From positions 3,410,001-3,474,000 of the forward strand of contig NZ_WFKL01000001.1 of the NCBI RefSeq assembly GCF_009208105.1: a stretch of DNA of 64,000 nt, read 5' to 3'. The notes below the pieces were generated by a model. The model did no database searches, had not been told where the DNA came from, and was given only the letters and a program-made list of their open reading frames with translations. The stretch is from Rouxiella sp. S1S-2. GTDB taxonomy: Bacteria > Pseudomonadota > Gammaproteobacteria > Enterobacterales > Enterobacteriaceae. The position numbers and the translations under genes are program-made. Numbering within the stretch: the first letter of the stretch is position 1; every line of letters starts with the position of its first letter. This document shows positions 8,082 through 15,559 of the stretch, one piece after another.

Positions 8082-9350
8082 ATGTCTCTGAACGACACTA
8101 AAATCCGCAGTCTCAAGCCTTCTGAAAAACCTTTCAAAGTTTCCGATTCTCATGGCCTGTACCTTTTGGTCAATCCCGGCGGTTCACGTCTCTGGTATCT
8201 CAAATATCGTATCAATGGTAAAGAATCCCGGCTTAGCTTAGGGGCTTATCCCGAAGTTTCTCTAGCTAATGCTCGGCAGCAACGTGATGGCATACGTAAG
8301 CTGCTTGCGCAGAATATCAATCCAGCCCAGCAACGTATCGCAGAGAAAGCTGCCCGCTCACCGGAAAAATCCTTTAAACACGTTGCAATGAGCTGGCATA
8401 AAAGCAACCGAACATGGTCAGAGAACCACGCTATCCGTCTACTTGCCAGCATGAACAATCACATCTTCCCTGTGATTGGACACTTGCCGGTAGCTGAACT
8501 GAAACCTCGTCACTTTATCGACCTGCTAAAAGGCATTGAGCAAAAAGGTCTGCTGGAAGTCGCAGCACGTACCCGGCAGCATATGTGCAACATTATGCGA
8601 CATGCAGTTCATCAGGGGATTATTGAGAGCAATCCGGCGGCGAATCTGGACGGTTTAATCGCCGCTCCCGTTAAACGCCACCACCCAGCCCTTCCACTGG
8701 AGCGACTGCCAGAACTTTTAACTCGAGTTGTGGACTACCAGCAAGGACGAAAATTAACCCGCCTGGCAGTATCGCTTACTCTGCACCTGTTCATCCGTTC
8801 CAGCGAACTGCGTTTCGCCCGTTGGTCTGAGATCGATTTCAAAAACAGAATTTGGACCATTCCTGCCACTCGAGAGGCCATCCCTGGTGTCCGCTACTCT
8901 GGTCGTGGTGCAAAAATGCGCACTCCACATATTGTTCCACTCTCCCGTCAGGCCATCACCATCCTGAAACAAATACGGGACATCTCCGGTCACCAGGTGC
9001 TGTTATTCCCCGGAGATCACAATCCGTATAAACCTATGTGTGAAAACACGGTCAACAAGGCACTGCGCCTGATGGGCTATGACACAAAAGATGAAATCTG
9101 CGGTCACGGGTTTCGGGCAATGGCCTGTAGTGCCCTTATGGAGTCTGGCCTATGGGCACAGGATGCTGTTGAAAGGCAGATGAGTCACCAAGAACGTAAC
9201 AGCGTTCGAGCGGCATACATCCATAAAGCAGAATATCTCGATGCCCGTAAAGCGATGATGCAGTGGTGGTCGGATTACCTGGATATGTGCCGGAAAGCGT
9301 ATGTGCCGCCTTATATTTGTGGGAAGGAAATCAGTTACACAATGAGATAG
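8082..9350 (+). CDS. Tyrosine recombinase/integrase, P4 type
   Basis: 422-residue site-specific recombinase. The N-terminus (KIRSLKPSEKPFKVSDSHGL) is the arm-binding domain typical of P4-like integrases, followed by a core-binding domain and a catalytic domain. Catalytic residues seen: Arg in FIRSSELRF, HxxR as HGFR, the second His in QMSHQERN, and the nucleophilic Tyr in RAAYIHKAEY. Length is normal for the family and there is no frameshift, so it may be active. It starts 161 nt after the tRNA, reading away from it, the usual arrangement for islands in tRNA 3' ends. It would cut and rejoin the 16-bp core shared by attL and attR. Confidence 0.95.
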   Translation: MSLNDTKIRSLKPSEKPFKVSDSHGLYLLVNPGGSRLWYLKYRINGKESRLSLGAYPEVSLANARQQRDGIRKLLAQNINPAQQRIAEKAARSPEKSFKHVAMSWHKSNRTWSENHAIRLLASMNNHIFPVIGHLPVAELKPRHFIDLLKGIEQKGLLEVAARTRQHMCNIMRHAVHQGIIESNPAANLDGLIAAPVKRHHPALPLERLPELLTRVVDYQQGRKLTRLAVSLTLHLFIRSSELRFARWSEIDFKNRIWTIPATREAIPGVRYSGRGAKMRTPHIVPLSRQAITILKQIRDISGHQVLLFPGDHNPYKPMCENTVNKALRLMGYDTKDEICGHGFRAMACSALMESGLWAQDAVERQMSHQERNSVRAAYIHKAEYLDARKAMMQWWSDYLDMCRKAYVPPYICGKEISYTMR

Positions 9351-9798
9351 CCCTTCTGACAAAATAAACCTCAAAAAAAGCCGTATCAGTCTGTACTGGT
9401 ACGGCATATTTCTGGCGTGTAATGAATGCGAGTTCTTCGTTTCATGGCAACGTCCCCCTTCTTTAAGGATAACGTTGCATCGACCCGTTGAACTCACAGC
9501 ACGGAGCGGACAAATGCAGGGCACTGGAGGTCGGCTCTGAACGAGGAGCTGAAGTTGATGTTCAACATTTAGACATATAGGTACGTATAGAACCTTTCAA
9601 ATTACATGAATGAAGACCCGAGAATGGGGAATGGAACATAATTACAGTATGGTTTGCATATTCCCCAAAAAAGCTTCATGGCAGACCGTAATGAGGATGT
9701 GCATTCTTGTCGATAGTTCAAAAGATTACTCAGAATTCCTTTGGACACTGCCTGTGAAGGTGTGATATTTATAATATAGTATATGTGAAGGAGGGAAT
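9351..9798. other. Intergenic 448 bp inside the island
   Basis: No convincing gene. It contains a stem-loop (listed separately) and, just upstream of the next gene, a TATAAT at 9770-9775 that may be a -10 box; no well-spaced -35 was found. Confidence 0.5.
9380..9405. terminator. Stem-loop after the integrase gene
   Basis: 11-bp stem GCCGTATCAGT/ACTGGTACGGC with one G-T pair and a CTGT loop. Seven A precede it and ATATTT follows, so it can act as a weak terminator rightward and a better one leftward. Confidence 0.55.
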
Positions 9799-10797
9799 AT
9801 GGAGAGCTATACATTTGAATTAAAAAATAATGTATTTGGATACTTTCAAAAGGAAGGTAATGATTGCTTTATATATATTGACGCCGGACCTTATTCTAAG
9901 GTTAATTATCATCAATGGAGTCACTGGCTGCGAGGGGAAAATAACTATAATGAGACATATCCGGATGCAATCGATAATGACCAAGTATCAAAAGCGATTG
10001 GTTATTTTTCTTGGAACCAAGCTTATGACTACTGCCCATATTATCCAATAGTCATTAATCTTTCCCAAAAAACTGAAAGTGGTACATTCTCCCCTCGAAT
10101 AAACCGAGGAGAACCCAATCTATTCAGTCATCATTATGCCAACACTCAAATGCTTGACGAAATTCGAGCCTTTAGTAATATCTGTAACTCATTAAATGAA
10201 TTATTTAATCATATAGATCCTGACACCCTTAACTTAAATTGTTTTGGAAGTAAAATAAGAGAGATTTTAATTATTGCATGTACTGAAGTTGAATATTTGC
10301 TTCAAAACTTCCTTGTAGATAACAAGTACCCTTCCACTACCCGATTTAGCACCAATGATTATATTAAGTCTCTAAGCCTTCTAAAATTAAATAACTATTC
10401 AACAAAGCTCGTTTTCTATCCACAATTGCAAGAATGGTCTCCTTTTAGCGATTGGGATGTTACACACCCGACTGTAAGTTTAGTTTGGTATGATGCATAT
10501 AATGCTGTTAAACATAACCGTGGTGTTAACAGACAGAAAGCATCACTTAAAACCGTAATCGATGCTGTTGCTGCAATTCATATTTTACTCGAGGCACAAT
10601 ATGGACAAGAAATATTCAACAGCCCCACGCAGTCTAATTTTTATAGTATTTTCAAAACAGTTCAACACCCTATTTTTTCAGTAGATGAACTTCAATGCCC
10701 AATAATGAGTCAATCTGAGATATTATGGAATCATAAACAATATTTATTTCTACAAAGCGATATTCATGCTTTGGCCGCAACGGTTAGATGCGGCTAA
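9799..10797 (+). CDS. Unknown AT-rich island protein with a HEPN-like helical region
   Basis: 332 residues, not recognised. The start is well supported: AAGGAGGG lies 3 nt before the ATG. The N-terminal 110 residues are rich in Tyr/Trp/Asn with no known motif. From about residue 140 the protein looks all-helical, with REILIIACTEVEYLLQ and later WYDAYNAVKHNRG. The KHNR-type motif near the end of such a helical domain recalls HEPN-like families, many of which are RNases or partners in defence loci; this is a loose resemblance and not an assignment. Codon use is strongly AT-biased compared with the chromosome. It sits between the integrase and the ABC-3C-like operon, on the opposite strand to the latter. 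Confidence 0.7.
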   Translation: MESYTFELKNNVFGYFQKEGNDCFIYIDAGPYSKVNYHQWSHWLRGENNYNETYPDAIDNDQVSKAIGYFSWNQAYDYCPYYPIVINLSQKTESGTFSPRINRGEPNLFSHHYANTQMLDEIRAFSNICNSLNELFNHIDPDTLNLNCFGSKIREILIIACTEVEYLLQNFLVDNKYPSTTRFSTNDYIKSLSLLKLNNYSTKLVFYPQLQEWSPFSDWDVTHPTVSLVWYDAYNAVKHNRGVNRQKASLKTVIDAVAAIHILLEAQYGQEIFNSPTQSNFYSIFKTVQHPIFSVDELQCPIMSQSEILWNHKQYLFLQSDIHALAATVRCG

Positions 10798-10821
10798 CGT
10801 CAGGTCAACTCACAGTGAAAA

Positions 10822-10837
10822 GTGGAACTAAAGCTGG
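10822..10837 (+). repeat. IS-end-like 16-mer, left of the ABC-3C operon
   Basis: GTGGAACTAAAGCTGG. It matches 15 of 16 bases of the minus-strand sequence at 14851-14866, where the transposase stop codon of an IS3-family remnant lies. The two copies flank the ABC-3C-like operon in inverted orientation. Confidence 0.45.
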
Positions 10838-10986
10838 GATACTTACACGAACATCGAGATATCTGGAGCACAGCGGCTGCGCGCAAGTTTGGTTGCGCTG
10901 TTGACTCCGTAAGGCTAATGTTTGCCCCAATTATTTCGCGAAAGAGACCCCGGAAATGATTAAAAATAAATCACTTTGCGCCCCTA

Positions 10987-12927
10987 CTAGTAATCATTAA
11001 TCAACCCCTTCTCAAACTCCCCACCGTTCTTGCTGAATCTTTTCACCAAGTGATAATCTCCTCCTTCTTCTAGAACTGGCGGCAAGTCATTGTCAACAAC
11101 AATGATTTGGAAGCGCCTATTTTCTACTCGAGCCTTACTCACCAAACCAAGGAATTGCTTAAATATATTGTTGTAGAGGACTGGGTCTGAGAGGGCTGAG
11201 TCATCATCCTTTCTTCCTCTTCGTCCTATATTTTGACCAGGTGTGTCTACCATCAGGAAAGTAGGGAGATTTCCGGCAGTAGAGAGTAAATACTCCATCC
11301 TAGATACAAATCCTCCGATAGATGTGATGGTTCTTACGCCGCCGGAAGTTGTGTTGTAATAACTTATATCGCGAAAGTGAGGAATGAATTTATCATTTAC
11401 ATATACGTCATGTACGTTTTGAAGTCCGCTATCGGAAATGTATTTTTTAAATATGCCGCTCAAGCTAGACACTACTTCATCAAGTCCCGTGAGCCCGTCT
11501 TCCACCGATTTTATATTGCGCTTTAGTGCAAAAATGACTGAGTTTTTATCGTGAATTCCTTTTGATATATCAGAATATTTGTTGTTGATCGCCAAGTCTC
11601 TTTTGGCTGAAGCGATGCTAACCTTTACCTCGACCTTTGCACGTTCAAGCGCTTCGATAGAGGATAAAAGAGCAGATATGTTCTCTATGTTAAATTTGTC
11701 GAAGTCAACAGTTAACGTGCCTAGTCTCTTTGATATCTCAGTTTCTTTGTCCATAAGCTCTATCTTTTTAGACCAAATACTTTCTAGTGCTACGTGCACT
11801 CCAGAAAGTCTATTCTTAATCGACTTTATTTCTGCTTCTATATCGCTATCACTAAGTTGAGGAGACGCTAAGCTGATCTCACTAGAGCAAAGTGGGCAAG
11901 GAAGGGTAGTATCTATAATGTTGCGATTAGATATAGAGGTTCTTGTAAGTTTGGATATATTTAGAGACTCCAGATCGCTCTGGTATGTATTCTTTAGGTT
12001 GGAAAAATTCTTATGTTGTTTCTCTAATTCTAGACGCTCTGACTTCAAATGAGAAAGGCTTGATCTCATCTGCACGATTTCGCGCGCCATTTCAAGGGAA
12101 ACAGCGCTAGAGAACTCATAGTCTGCCTTTAACTTTTCCGCACTTTGTTCCAGTTCGCTAAGGGCAAGTTCTTTTGAAGTGATAAGATTATCACTATCGC
12201 TCTGTCCTTTGGGGGTGATATTTACGTCACATAAAAATTTTGAGATGGTAGTTTCAGAAGCTTGCAGGTGGTGTAGAGCTTGTGTCTCCATCTGAAGCTC
12301 TTTGTTCAGCAGGGCTAACTTGTCGTCGTGAATGTTGTAAACAAACTTCTGAACTTCAATGTTTTTATTGAACACTGTGGGATTGCCGTAATTCAATAAG
12401 CTATCAGCGCCAACTTTTGTTTGTTTTAGGTACATTAATTTCATCAAGTCACGGAAGCTGAGTCGATCAGAGTTCGCCTCATCACGGTACCGAGACTCTT
12501 TGATGCTTACTTTAGGAATCCCTAGAGCATCCAAAATAAAATCAGAAATCCAGCCGTCGGGAAGTGATTTTTGCGAGTCGGCAGATAAAAGCATTGGGTA
12601 TGTCGTCAGGATTAATGAATAGGGAACTCGATATGCCTTCACTGGAGCCGATGAGTCTAAAATAGGCCGTTCGAAGGTGATTACATTACCGTTAAGGTCT
12701 ACCTCTAAGTATGCGGTTCTACCTTTAGCCAAAATCTCACCATATGTGAGGGTGTCATTACTTCCTCCTAGGCAGTAATCAATCAGATTCAGAATACTAG
12801 ATTTACCACAGTCCATGTCCCCCCAAATCAAATTTATACCATCTTCAAATGTTGCCTCATACGAGGTATCCATTCCGTGGATAACAATTTTCTTCACAAA
12901 GATATAAGGGCTGTTTTCCGCATTCAT
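10987..12927 (-). CDS. SMC/Rad50-like ATPase with zinc hook (ABC-3C ATPase component)
   Basis: 646 residues. The N-terminal half-ATPase has Walker A GDMDCGKSS (residues 36-44) followed by NLIDYCLGG, a signature of this ATPase group. The middle (about 205-500) is coiled-coil, interrupted by a CPLC motif at 344-347, which fits a Rad50-type zinc hook with one CxxC per subunit. The C-terminal half has TTSGGVRT as the likely ABC signature and Walker B FLMVDTPGQN (from 557), where Thr follows the Asp. Its start overlaps the stop of the middle gene by ATGA, so translation is coupled. In the ABC-three-component class such an ATPase is thought to sense a nucleic-acid or invader cue and license the effector. 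Activity here is inferred. Confidence 0.85.
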   Translation of the reverse strand: MNAENSPYIFVKKIVIHGMDTSYEATFEDGINLIWGDMDCGKSSILNLIDYCLGGSNDTLTYGEILAKGRTAYLEVDLNGNVITFERPILDSSAPVKAYRVPYSLILTTYPMLLSADSQKSLPDGWISDFILDALGIPKVSIKESRYRDEANSDRLSFRDLMKLMYLKQTKVGADSLLNYGNPTVFNKNIEVQKFVYNIHDDKLALLNKELQMETQALHHLQASETTISKFLCDVNITPKGQSDSDNLITSKELALSELEQSAEKLKADYEFSSAVSLEMAREIVQMRSSLSHLKSERLELEKQHKNFSNLKNTYQSDLESLNISKLTRTSISNRNIIDTTLPCPLCSSEISLASPQLSDSDIEAEIKSIKNRLSGVHVALESIWSKKIELMDKETEISKRLGTLTVDFDKFNIENISALLSSIEALERAKVEVKVSIASAKRDLAINNKYSDISKGIHDKNSVIFALKRNIKSVEDGLTGLDEVVSSLSGIFKKYISDSGLQNVHDVYVNDKFIPHFRDISYYNTTSGGVRTITSIGGFVSRMEYLLSTAGNLPTFLMVDTPGQNIGRRGRKDDDSALSDPVLYNNIFKQFLGLVSKARVENRRFQIIVVDNDLPPVLEEGGDYHLVKRFSKNGGEFEKGLINDY

Positions 12928-13391
12928 TTGCTAAGAACTCCTTTATAAAGCACGCTGAGAGACTTGCTCACCAGCGGCTTGAGTAAGCCTATATTAATTT
13001 GCCAAATGGGTGGGGCTATCATTGCTTCGGCAAACTTTTTATTAGTCGATGCGACGAGAAAATCATCTCCCTCGCGTGTGATTTCTAAGTAGCCTTCGCT
13101 TTCTAACACTAAAACACTTTTCAAAAAATCCTGATAATCTTGGAATGCGCCGTAGCCAATATTGCTTGAGTACAGAACTTCTTTATAAGGTGCTTCCTTC
13201 GAAACTCGCTCAAATTTCACGAGAAACTCATGAAATGACTTTGGATTTCTTACCAAAAAATCGAAGAAAGCCGCTTTTTTGATGGATAAAATTTTCTCAC
13301 CTTTTCTGTTAAATCCTAAAATGCTAACGATCAGCCAGCACCGATAAAGACGCACAAAAAACTCTTCGCGATAATCTATTATCGAAAACAT
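12924..13391 (-). CDS. ABC-3C middle component-like small protein
   Basis: 155 residues, no catalytic motif. It is helical, with a possible winged-helix segment in its second half (KSVLVLESEGYLEITREGDDF reads like the recognition helix plus beta-wing of a wHTH; shown here only as a description). It is 8 nt after the hydrolase gene and overlaps the ATPase start by 4 nt, so all three are one operon. Size, position between effector and ATPase, and lack of enzyme motifs fit the middle component of ABC-three-component systems, thought to connect the ATPase with the effector. I cannot place it in a numbered subfamily. Confidence 0.7.
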   Translation of the reverse strand: MFSIIDYREEFFVRLYRCWLIVSILGFNRKGEKILSIKKAAFFDFLVRNPKSFHEFLVKFERVSKEAPYKEVLYSSNIGYGAFQDYQDFLKSVLVLESEGYLEITREGDDFLVASTNKKFAEAMIAPPIWQINIGLLKPLVSKSLSVLYKGVLSK

Positions 13392-13399
13392 GATGACCT

Positions 13400-14569
13400 C
13401 TACATTTTTGCCAAGATATCTTGGACTCCAATTTTGTCAGACCAAGTAACTTGGTTGGTTAGTTTGTTTGCCAATTGATGAAGTAGTCCCTTCTTGTGCA
13501 TAAAGTTAATGTAGTTCACGCCACTAACAAGAACTTTAGAGTCTTGCTCCAATAGTAAGTCATGTACTTTAGCAAAGACCTCGTTTGCCTCGAGCTTGCT
13601 AGAATGTGCGTTGTAGGATTGTTGGTATAGAGAAAGAACCTTCGTCTGCAGGTCTTGTAGAGTTATCCGGTCCTTTTTATCTGCAGCTTTAGTTATTATC
13701 TCTGCGTGAAAGAATGATCCTTTAGCGTCATCAATCCCTTTTTCACCTACGTCCGATAAGATCATTTTAATAACAAATATCTCTTTCTCGTATGAGTTTG
13801 ATTCCGGTTTGAATACTGTTGTCGCTAACTCGGACATTGTAAAATCATAAATTCGGCTTTTTAGGAATTTAGCTACCTGAGCACAAACAAAATCATTAGG
13901 GTCAGATGGTTTGCAAATGGATATATGGTCATGATCAACCACAAATTTATCTGATTTTTTTACAGTAAACGGCAAAGCACTAACCTCGTCGACGCATTCA
14001 TCATGCAGTGCAATATAGTACTGCGCTTTGGGGAGGCTCTCTTTTGTATCTATCCAAGCATTGTTTAGTGCATCGCTATACGCATTTAATGGCTGAAGCT
14101 CTTTGGCATTAAGATTGAATGGACCCAGCAAATATCCAGCAATGGATCCTTTGTGAGGTACTGCGAGAGATAGATAACCAATTGGCTCAGGTGTATCTCC
14201 TTTTTCATGGTTTAAAATATAGTCTTTAACGATCAGTCCTCCCAGGCTGTGAGCAATAAATATGACACTGTCATAGCTATTTAGATTGGTCCTGACATAG
14301 GTACTTAGCAGTTCACTAATTCGTCTGATGGGTTGGTTCTTCTTAACTTTCCCTGAGCCGAAACCGACTAAACCGAGCAGCCTAACCACCGTAGCAGAAT
14401 CAAACAAACTGGCAATCTTCGTATAGTAATCAAATTCATAAAAATCATAAGCTTGATCGATTTCATAATCAGCGCTTAGAAAGTCCGAAAAACTAACTCC
14501 GTTGTTATTCTTCCAAGTCCCTTCGCCTCCTGTAAACCCGTGTACAAAAACTACGCAACTTTTCTTCAT
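13400..14569 (-). CDS. Alpha/beta-hydrolase effector with C-terminal adaptor domain (ABC-3C effector)
   Basis: 389 residues. The N-terminal 240 residues are a serine hydrolase/lipase fold: HGF at 10-12 (oxyanion), the nucleophile Ser108 in AHSLGG, acidic candidates around LHDECVDE (190-194), and a catalytic His in VDHDHISICKP (213/215), a motif seen in lipase-like enzymes of signalling type. Residues about 245-389 form a separate helical domain without enzyme motifs, in the place where ABC-3C effectors carry a shared C-terminal domain. There is no signal peptide, so it acts in the cytoplasm, perhaps at the inner membrane. GGAG lies before the ATG. It is the first gene of the operon. By analogy it would be a toxic lipase or esterase held in check until triggered. 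Confidence 0.8.
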   Translation of the reverse strand: MKKSCVVFVHGFTGGEGTWKNNNGVSFSDFLSADYEIDQAYDFYEFDYYTKIASLFDSATVVRLLGLVGFGSGKVKKNQPIRRISELLSTYVRTNLNSYDSVIFIAHSLGGLIVKDYILNHEKGDTPEPIGYLSLAVPHKGSIAGYLLGPFNLNAKELQPLNAYSDALNNAWIDTKESLPKAQYYIALHDECVDEVSALPFTVKKSDKFVVDHDHISICKPSDPNDFVCAQVAKFLKSRIYDFTMSELATTVFKPESNSYEKEIFVIKMILSDVGEKGIDDAKGSFFHAEIITKAADKKDRITLQDLQTKVLSLYQQSYNAHSSKLEANEVFAKVHDLLLEQDSKVLVSGVNYINFMHKKGLLHQLANKLTNQVTWSDKIGVQDILAKM

Positions 14570-14850
14570 GTTTACTCCGTGTCGCTAGGGAATTTCTCTA
14601 GGGGTGAATCTAACGATTAAGAAAAAATGGGTAGATTTATTGTGTATTGGAAGTATTAAGCCCCTTTTTCCTCTTTATCTAAAGTAAGTTACAATCAATT
14701 CCTGCACACTTCAATTGTCAAAACAACAATTTCAGTTTCACAAAGGTTTCCCTTTGTGCGTAACTAAGTAAAACAGTTTTTTTGGTCCATTTTGAAGAAA
14801 AATGCGAGGCAAATGAATCATCGCCCAAGAGTGGTCCTGTTGTTAGTAGA

Positions 14851-14866
14851 CCAGTTTTAGTTCCAC
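14851..14866 (-). repeat. IS-end-like 16-mer, right of the ABC-3C operon
   Basis: Minus-strand GTGGAACTAAAACTGG, spanning the stop codon of the IS3 remnant; the inverted partner is the copy at 10822-10837. Confidence 0.45.
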
Positions 14867-15165
14867 GCACTTTTTGAGATTTCCGGTTTCTCAGCCATCA
14901 GCCGGTACTCTTCCGGTGTCAGGTTATTCCGGGATTCATGAGGCTGTTCGCTGTTATATTCAGCCAGCCAGCGCTCGGTGATTTCCCGCGCTTTATTCAG
15001 CTTTCTGAACAGATAAAATTCAGTATTTCTGTCCTGTACGTACGGTTGAACCGTTCGATAAAGGTATTCTGCGTTGGCTTGCCAGGCATGATAAATTCCA
15101 CTATCGCAACATACTCTTCTGCACAGTGTGCCAGTGTCAGCGAGACCAGCTCCGGACCGTTAAGC
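14857..15165 (-). pseudogene. IS3-family transposase (OrfB) C-terminal remnant, frameshifted
   Basis: On the minus strand the sequence reads NGPELVSLTLAHCAEEY, then PGKPTQNTFIERFNRTYR and TEILNF, the conserved C-terminal part of IS3-group integrase-type transposases. One base is missing after TEILNF; in the next frame the protein continues FRKLNKAREITERWLAEYN, then SEQPHESRNNLTPEEYR and ends SAWN. Upstream of NGPEL homology stops, so the rest of the element, including the first two catalytic Asp, is gone. It is inactive. It marks past insertion or recombination at the right side of the ABC-3C operon. Confidence 0.88.
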
Positions 15166-15376
15166 GCATACCCTGAATCACTTAAAGTGTAACTCTCAGG
15201 GTTCGAATGACTATATATGGCACTGAGCCGACAGTTAAATCTCTTTGGACACATTTTCACATAGGATAGACATCTTCGACGTTCCCTCTAGCTACGCTTC
15301 ATTTTTAGTGAGTAAGAAAGGAACGATCACCCATGCCACAGAACGCTCATACCATATTTACGTAACCCACAACTAT

Positions 15377-15396
15377 TGGTGGTCATTCTGGTGGTC
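15377..15396 (+). repeat. Two TGGTGGTC copies near the right end of the island (candidate arm sites)
   Basis: TGGTGGTC at 15377-15384 and again at 15389-15396, 12 bp apart in direct orientation and about 60-80 bp inside attR. They match the inverted pair beside the integrase gene at the left end. Confidence 0.5.
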
Positions 15397-15456
15397 TTGA
15401 CAGAAAGGGAATTCAGGTTTAGCTTGTTTATTAGCCACTTACTGGCAAAGGCGATC

Positions 15457-15472
15457 CCAGTCAGAGGAGCCA
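15457..15472 (+). repeat. attR: 16-bp direct repeat of the tRNA-Asn 3' end
   Basis: CCAGTCAGAGGAGCCA, an exact copy of the last 16 bases of tRNA-Asn. The bases to its left do not continue the tRNA. To its right come AATTTA and the tRNA-type terminator. Confidence 0.9.
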
Positions 15473-15481
15473 AATTTAGAG

Positions 15482-15514
15482 AAGCCCGCTTAAGGAAACT
15501 TAAGCGGGCTTTTT
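15482..15514 (+). terminator. Original tRNA-Asn terminator, displaced by the island
   Basis: Perfect stem AAGCCCGCTTAAG/CTTAAGCGGGCTT with a GAAA loop, then a T run and TTTTTGC. The second tRNA-Asn is followed at the same distance by a similar stem ending GCGGGCTTTTTGC, so this one belonged to the first tRNA before insertion. It may also stop the leftward gabP message less efficiently. Confidence 0.88.
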
Positions 15515-15559
15515 GCATTTTACGTTCACCTTCGGCATCCTTGCCCGAAATATATAGCG

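Larger units (their letters stand above)
7905..15472 (+). mobile_element. tRNA-Asn genomic island (about 7.55 kb)
   Basis: A segment bounded by 16-bp direct repeats (tRNA 3' end and its copy), with a tyrosine integrase next to the tRNA and reading away from it. It holds AT-rich cargo unlike the roughly 55% GC neighbours: one unknown protein, a three-gene ABC-3C-like operon and an IS3 remnant. The right repeat is followed at once by the tRNA terminator, so the pre-insertion locus can be rebuilt by joining the two repeats. No replication, relaxase or excisionase gene is visible, so it is an integrative element of minimal type. Confidence 0.88.

Noticed and set aside
11579..11860. Plus-strand open frame of 93 codons inside the ATPase gene
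   Set aside because: Lies wholly opposite the coiled-coil part of the ATPase and has no ribosome site or known motif; a shadow of the real gene.
14938..15192. Plus-strand frame of 84 codons in the IS3 remnant
   Set aside because: It is the complement of the transposase remnant, which explains its openness.
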